64,000 nucleotides of DNA from Rhodobacter sp. (lineage in GTDB: Bacteria; Pseudomonadota; Alphaproteobacteria; Rhodobacterales; Rhodobacteraceae), in contig JACKKG010000001.1 in NCBI GenBank assembly GCA_020637515.1, forward strand, positions 1,766,501-1,830,500. The letters are read 5' to 3'. How positions within the stretch are numbered: the stretch's first letter is position 1; each line of letters opens with the position of its first letter. Position numbers and translations under genes: made by a program. This document shows, in pieces, positions 60,297-64,000 of the stretch. Under the pieces are notes generated by a model. That model was not told the DNA's origin. It did no database searches and worked only from the letters and a program-made list of their open reading frames with translations.

Positions 60297-61111
60297 GCGG
60301 ATTGCATAGCCTGCGGCTGGGAACGCCGGGCGCCCCGCCCGCGGTCCTGGCGCATTGCTTCCTGGGCAATGGCGGCAGCTGGCGGCGGATGCTGGCGGCG
60401 ATGGCGCCGCTCGATGCGCTGTCGCTCGATCTGCCGGGGCACGGCGGCAGCGCGATGCCGGACGATCCGGGCGATTTCCATGCGCTGACGGCCGCCGCCA
60501 TCGCCCTGCATGTGGCGCGCCCGTCGCTGCTGGTCGGGCATTCCTTTGGCGCGGCCTCGATGTTGCGCCACGCGCTGGGCAATCCCGCGACCGCGACCGG
60601 CCTTGTGCTGATCGAGCCGGTGTTCTTCGCCGCCGCGCGGGGCACGCCGGCGTTCGCGCCCTACCGCGCCAGCGAGCGGGCGCTGCACGCGGCCGTGCGC
60701 GCGGGGGACCTGGACGTTGCCGCGCGCGAGTTCCTGGCGCTGAACCCCGGCTCGCCGGACTGGGACGCCCTGCCGCCGCCCGTGCAACGGCAGATGGCGG
60801 CGCAGATGCGCCTGGTCGCCGCGACCGAGGCCGGGCTCTTTGGCGACAGCGGCGGGCTGTGCGCGCCGGGGGTGATGGAGGGGTTCGACCCTCCCGTGCT
60901 GCTGATGGTCGGCAGCGACACGACGCCGATTTTTCACGCCACGGCCAACGCCTTGGCCCAGCGTCTGCCGCGCGCCGAGGTGGTCGTGGTTGCGGGGGCC
61001 GGGCATATGGCGCCGATCACCCACCCGGCCGACACCGCGCGCGCGATCGACGCCTGGCGACGCCGGACCGGGCAGCCCCTGGCCGAGACGGAAACCCCCT
61101 GCGTCGGCTGA
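60293..61111 (+). CDS. Alpha/beta hydrolase
   Basis: A 272-residue hydrolase. The nucleophile elbow is VGHSFGAAS, the oxyanion region HCFLGNGGSW, and the likely catalytic His in GAGHMAPITHP. The start is a TTG at 60293 overlapping the stop of the DsbA-family gene (TTGA); a TTG 9 bases later is possible. Substrate unknown. Its 3' end is part of an 11-bp hairpin. Confidence 0.82.
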   Translation: MSGLHSLRLGTPGAPPAVLAHCFLGNGGSWRRMLAAMAPLDALSLDLPGHGGSAMPDDPGDFHALTAAAIALHVARPSLLVGHSFGAASMLRHALGNPATATGLVLIEPVFFAAARGTPAFAPYRASERALHAAVRAGDLDVAAREFLALNPGSPDWDALPPPVQRQMAAQMRLVAATEAGLFGDSGGLCAPGVMEGFDPPVLLMVGSDTTPIFHATANALAQRLPRAEVVVVAGAGHMAPITHPADTARAIDAWRRRTGQPLAETETPCVG

Positions 61112-61124
61112 CACAGGGGGTTTC
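61091..61124. terminator. Hairpin at the 3' end of the hydrolase gene
   Basis: GAAACCCCCTG and CAGGGGGTTTC form a perfect 11-bp stem with a 12-base loop that contains the hydrolase stop codon. It is followed by CGGATTCG without a T-run. It probably separates the rightward hydrolase and the leftward DUF6280-like gene. Confidence 0.55.
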
Positions 61125-61167
61125 GGATTCGATGATCGCGCGGTTCGACAAACGCGCGGTTCGGGGG

Positions 61168-61494
61168 TCAGGCGGCTTCGGCCTCGGCCTCGGCGGCGGC
61201 CATGCGGCGCTCGCTTTCCTCGCGCGACAGCGCGACCGAGGTGCGCACCCCGGCGGCCACGAATTGCATCAGCCCCGACACGACGCGCTCGTTCGGGTCG
61301 ATGCCGGCGCAGCTCAACACCTCGCGGCCGTCGCGCGACCGCGCCCAACGGGCGATCTGCTCGGGGCCGTTGCCATATTTCTTGTCGTCGGCGATTGCGT
61401 CGTCCAGTGCCGCCAGCACGACCGCGGCAAACAGTTTGCGCGCGCGCTGGCCCTGCTCGTGATTGTACGCCGTGCCATCCACGGAGTCGAACAT
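61168..61494 (-). CDS. DUF6280-like small protein
   Basis: A 108-residue soluble protein restricted, as far as I know, to Rhodobacterales. It is mostly helical, with KLFAAVVLAALDDAIADDKK and a strongly conserved-looking centre YGNGPEQIARWARSRDGREVLSCAGIDPNERVV. The C-terminus is an Arg/Glu/Ala-rich helix. AAGGA is 9 bases upstream of ATG 61494. Function unknown. It is divergent from efp. Confidence 0.82.
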   Translation of the reverse strand: MFDSVDGTAYNHEQGQRARKLFAAVVLAALDDAIADDKKYGNGPEQIARWARSRDGREVLSCAGIDPNERVVSGLMQFVAAGVRTSVALSREESERRMAAAEAEAEAA

Positions 61495-61549
61495 ACTTAC
61501 CGTCCTTATTCTTGCTCTTGCATTTCCGGGCGTTCGCCTCTTTAACGGT

Positions 61550-61578
61550 TTGACGCGGCGATTCGCTACCGATCTATT
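61550..61578 (+). promoter_or_regulatory. Probable promoter of efp
   Basis: TTGACG (61550-61555) and TCTATT (61573-61578) with a 17-base spacer. It would give a leader of about 120 bases. A second, weaker pair nearer to the gene, TTGCGC (61638-61643) and TATAGG (61661-61666), also has 17-base spacing. Confidence 0.5.
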
Positions 61579-61707
61579 GCATGTCTGTCATGCGCTGTAT
61601 GCATGGCTTGGGTCTGGCGTCGCCTCTTGGCCTTGGCTTGCGCGGGTGAACCCTGCACGATATAGGCTTGCCGCAAGCAATCTCAACATTTTCACAAGAG
61701 TTTTCTC

Positions 61708-62271
61708 ATGGCCAAGATCAACGGCAATGAAATCCGCCCGGGCGCGGTTCTGGAGCACGACAATGGCCTGTGGGTCGCGGTCAAGGTGAACCATGTCAAG
61801 CCCGGCAAGGGCGGCGCCTTTGCCCAGGTCGAGCTGAAGAACCTGCGCGACGGCCGCAAGCTGAACGAGCGCTTCCGGTCCGAGGACAAGGTCGAGGTGG
61901 TCAAACTGGAACGCAAGGATCAACAGTTTCTTTACGAAGCCGATTCCATGCTGACCTTCATGGATTCGGAAACCTTCGAGCAGATCGAACTGCCCGCCGA
62001 TCTGTTGGGCGACCGCCGCCCGTTCCTGCAAGACGGCATGACCGTCACCATCGAATACTACGGCGACGAGGCGCTCAATGTCGCGCTGCCGCCCAAGGTC
62101 GTCTGCAAGATCATCGAAACCGAGCCGGTCGTCAAAGGCCAGACCGCCGCCAACAGCTTCAAGCCGGCAGTCCTGGACAACGGCCTGCGCATCATGGTGC
62201 CGCCCTTCGTCGCCCAGGACGAGGATATCGTCGTCCACACCGAGACCTTCGAGTATTCCGAAAGGGCCTGA
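61708..62271 (+). CDS. efp: Translation elongation factor P
   Basis: Helps ribosomes through polyproline stretches. The 187-residue length is normal. The three-domain fold begins AKINGNEIRPGAVLEHDN, and the modification site is Lys34 in HVKPGKGGAF. GEP/KL-type ends in VHTETFEYSERA. AAGAG lies upstream of ATG 61708. EpmA/EpmB homologues, if any, are not in the window. Confidence 0.97.
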   Translation: MAKINGNEIRPGAVLEHDNGLWVAVKVNHVKPGKGGAFAQVELKNLRDGRKLNERFRSEDKVEVVKLERKDQQFLYEADSMLTFMDSETFEQIELPADLLGDRRPFLQDGMTVTIEYYGDEALNVALPPKVVCKIIETEPVVKGQTAANSFKPAVLDNGLRIMVPPFVAQDEDIVVHTETFEYSERA

Positions 62272-62274
62272 CCC

Positions 62275-62661
62275 ATGCGTGCGGTCGCGGTTGCCGTTCT
62301 GTTGTCCCTGGCCGGGTGCACCGGCGCAGGTGCGGGCCCCGAAGGGGACTGGCGGGTGGTCGAACTGGATGGCACGGCCATCGCTCCCGCGGACGGGGTG
62401 ACGCTGGCGCTGGCCGATGGTCAGGCCACGGGCCGCTCAGGGTGCAACCGGTTCACCGGGGGGTATGCGCTGGGCTCAGGGTTCACCTTTGGCCCGCTGG
62501 CCGCGACCCGCATGGCCTGTTTCGGCCGCGCGGCCGAGCTGGAAACGCTGTTCAACCGCGTCACGGGGCAGGTCGATGGCTGGCGCCGCGAAGACGCGGC
62601 TTTGGTGCTGATGGCGGGCGCGCGGCCCGTCCTGCGCGCGGTTCCCGCGGAATCCCGGTAA
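62275..62661 (+). CDS. META domain-containing lipoprotein
   Basis: A 128-residue protein with a lipobox LSLAGC (Cys15), so it is membrane-anchored. The META domain is seen in GDWRVVELDGTAI, RSGCNRFTGGYALGSGFTFGPLAATRMAC, the conserved core of HslJ-like proteins. It starts 3 bases after efp, so it is probably co-transcribed. HslJ-like proteins are linked to stress and antibiotic tolerance, but the role here is unknown. Confidence 0.87.
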   Translation: MRAVAVAVLLSLAGCTGAGAGPEGDWRVVELDGTAIAPADGVTLALADGQATGRSGCNRFTGGYALGSGFTFGPLAATRMACFGRAAELETLFNRVTGQVDGWRREDAALVLMAGARPVLRAVPAESR

Positions 62662-62714
62662 CGTTCGGCCCCGGTCCCGCGTATCGGAAAGCACAGCCGA
62701 ATTCGGGGGATCCC

Positions 62715-63320
62715 ATGCTCGACCGATACCTGCGCCCGCTCATCGACCCGCCGCTCGACCGTCTGGGGCGGGCGCTGGCCGGGCTCGGCATCGGCGCGAA
62801 CGCGGTAACGGCGCTGGGTTTGGCGCTGGGACTGGGCGCCGCGCTGGCAGTGGCGCTGGGCGCGTTCGGCGTGGCGCTGGCCCTGATGTTGGCCTCGCGG
62901 CTGGCGGACGGGCTGGACGGCGCAGTCGCGCGCGCGACCCGGCCCAGCGATTTTGGCGGGGTCTTCGACATCGCCGCCGATTTCGTGTTCTATGCGGCGC
63001 TTCCCCTGGCCTTTGTCTGGGCCGACCCCGTCGCGAACGGGCTGGCCGGTGCCGCGCTGATCGCCGGTTTCTACGTCAATGCCGCCAGCTTCCTGGGGTA
63101 TGCCATCCTGGCGGCCAAGCAGGGCCGCACGACGCGCGCGCGCGGCCAGAAATCCTGGTATCACGCCGGAGGGTTGATGGAAGGCACGGAAACCATCGCC
63201 TTTTTCGCCGCGTTCTGCCTGTGGCCCGGGGTCTTTCCGGCGCTGGCCTGGGTCTTTGCCGCGCTCTGCCTGCTGACCGCGACGGCCCGACTGGCCCAGA
63301 TGCACCAGACTTTCGACTGA
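62715..63320 (+). CDS. CDP-alcohol phosphatidyltransferase family protein
   Basis: A 201-residue membrane enzyme that transfers a phosphatidyl group or similar between a CDP-linked lipid and an alcohol. The full motif D-G-x2-A-R-x8-G-x3-D-x3-D is seen across GLDGAVARATRPSDFGG and VFDIAAD. Five to six hydrophobic helices surround it. The acceptor alcohol cannot be told. It follows the META lipoprotein by 53 bases. Confidence 0.88.
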   Translation: MLDRYLRPLIDPPLDRLGRALAGLGIGANAVTALGLALGLGAALAVALGAFGVALALMLASRLADGLDGAVARATRPSDFGGVFDIAADFVFYAALPLAFVWADPVANGLAGAALIAGFYVNAASFLGYAILAAKQGRTTRARGQKSWYHAGGLMEGTETIAFFAAFCLWPGVFPALAWVFAALCLLTATARLAQMHQTFD

Positions 63321-63352
63321 GGGCGACGCGCCGGGCCCAAGGCCGGTGCCGA

Positions 63353-63429
63353 TGGCGATCCCGGGAGGACTCGAACCCCCAACCCCCTGATTAGAAGTCA
63401 GGTGCTCTATCCGGTTGAGCTACGGGACC
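63353..63429 (-). tRNA. tRNA-Arg (UCU)
   Basis: A 77-nt cloverleaf on the minus strand. Acceptor arms GGTCCCG and CGGGATC (one G-T pair), discriminator G and an encoded CCA (63353-63355). The anticodon stem CCTGA/TCAGG encloses CTTCTAA, giving anticodon TCT (63393-63395). The T arm GGTTCGAGTCC is canonical. It reads AGA/AGG, which are rare codons in this GC-rich genome. Confidence 0.96.
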
Positions 63430-63464
63430 GCTGGCGCCGTTCATGGGCCAGCGCGCGGGTTCCG

Positions 63465-64000
63465 TCAAGGCGTGAGCGGCAGATCGGCCAACGTGCGGGC
63501 CAGAAGCGCCAGGTTGTCGGGTTCGGAAAAGCGGTGATCGGCGCCTTTCACCAGCGACAGGGTCAGATCCGGGCTGTCGGCGTGTTCGAACAGCCTGAGC
63601 GCCACCGATACCGGCACGTCGGTGTCGTTCGACCCTTGCAGCAGCCGCACCGGGAACGGCAGGGGCAGGGGGCTGCGCAACACCAGGCGGGTGCGGCCGT
63701 CCTCGATCAGGCGGCGCGTGATGCGATAGGGGGCGTCGTCATACTCGGACGGCAGATCGACGACACCGTCGGCGTCCAGACGGGCGCGCTGATCGTCGGA
63801 AAAGTCGGACCACAGGCCGTCCTCGGTGAAATCGGGCGCCGCGGCGATGCCGACCAGCGCCGCCACCCGGTCGGGCATCGCGCGCGCCACCAGCAGTGCG
63901 ATCCATCCGCCCATGGACGAGCCCACCAAGACCTGGGGCCCATCGGTCAGCGCGCGGATCGCCTCCATGGCGTCCTGGGACCAGTCGCCGATGCAACCGT
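63465..64000 (-). CDS. Alpha/beta hydrolase (ABHD10-like), cut by the window edge
   Basis: The C-terminal part of a serine hydrolase; the N-terminus lies beyond 64000. The nucleophile elbow is VGSSMGGWIALL, an acid in QGSNDTDVPV and the catalytic His in KGADHRF. The pattern resembles the ABHD10/palmitoyl-thioesterase group. An internal Met at 63968 is not the start, because homologous sequence continues upstream of it (CIGDWSQDA). Confidence 0.85.
   Translation of the reverse strand, partial: GCIGDWSQDAMEAIRALTDGPQVLVGSSMGGWIALLVARAMPDRVAALVGIAAAPDFTEDGLWSDFSDDQRARLDADGVVDLPSEYDDAPYRITRRLIEDGRTRLVLRSPLPLPFPVRLLQGSNDTDVPVSVALRLFEHADSPDLTLSLVKGADHRFSEPDNLALLARTLADLPLTP

Noticed and set aside
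61581..61649. 22-codon frame in the efp leader
   Set aside because: It begins 3 bases after the -10 box, so the likely transcript starts too late or without a ribosome site for it.
1..64000. CRISPR arrays, rRNA genes, IS elements and prophage genes
   Set aside because: I looked for regularly spaced direct repeats, transposase or integrase motifs, phage structural genes and rRNA sequence and found none.

Overview
The window is a high-GC stretch of an alphaproteobacterial chromosome, most likely a member of the Rhodobacteraceae/Paracoccaceae. This rests on the gene set: an Nnr epimerase/dehydratase fusion, a two-domain cold-shock protein, an IalB-family protein, a DUF6280-like small protein, a sulfide-type ArsR repressor and many TRAP transporters. 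It also rests on the codon bias and on the frequent ATGA, GTGA and TTGA gene overlaps. Three tRNA genes are present: Leu-UAG, Pro-UGG and Arg-UCU. I see no phage, transposase, integrase, rRNA or CRISPR array.

The left part (1-9.1 kb) is housekeeping: nnr, a Hint-domain protein, tRNA-Leu, tig, a beta-CASP RNA-processing metallo-beta-lactamase, gpt, fabI, pdxH, a cold-shock protein, a DUF192 protein and tRNA-Pro.

From about 9.5 to 31.6 kb lies an accessory catabolic region made of two divergent modules. Module 1 has a GntR regulator reading left with EthD-like, SDR, epimerase and SRPBCC genes, and reading right an FAH-family hydrolase, a complete TRAP transporter (dctPQM) and a catalytically intact thiolase. 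Module 2 has a LysR regulator with a quinone-oxidoreductase-like gene reading left. Reading right is a tightly coupled operon: CoA ligase, Ohr, thiolase-like protein, Zn-ribbon/OB-fold protein fused to a degenerate SDR, cyclase, Asp/Glu-racemase-like protein, a second CoA ligase, a second TRAP transporter and an EthD protein. Taken together this suggests uptake of a carboxylic acid, CoA activation and CoA-thioester breakdown. Three enzymes lack the catalytic residues expected of their families, so the chemistry is probably not the textbook one. This is the most interesting part of the window. The substrate cannot be read from the sequence.

From 31.6 to 51.3 kb the window returns to core genes: tpiA, ilvD, a gene with an amber codon in its signal peptide, Fe-S assembly genes (sufA- and sufT-like), an ECHDC3-like protein, tgt, a CorC/HlyC-family membrane protein, a DUF882 peptidase-like gene divergent from an L,D-transpeptidase, and lpxD with a dedicated ACP and ketosynthase. 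These are followed by an IalB-family gene, an MFS transporter, fabD, a cyclopropane-fatty-acid synthase homologue, rpsF-rpsR-rplI with a structured leader, and an SqrR/BigR-like regulator.

From 51.4 to 58.5 kb a polar amino-acid-type ABC transporter is chained to a flavin monooxygenase, a BASS-family transporter, an epimerase, an SDR and a HExxH lipoprotein. The right end carries prs, a DsbA-family/HCCA-isomerase-like protein, two alpha/beta hydrolases (the last cut by the window edge), a DUF6280-like gene, efp, a META-domain lipoprotein, a CDP-alcohol phosphatidyltransferase and tRNA-Arg.
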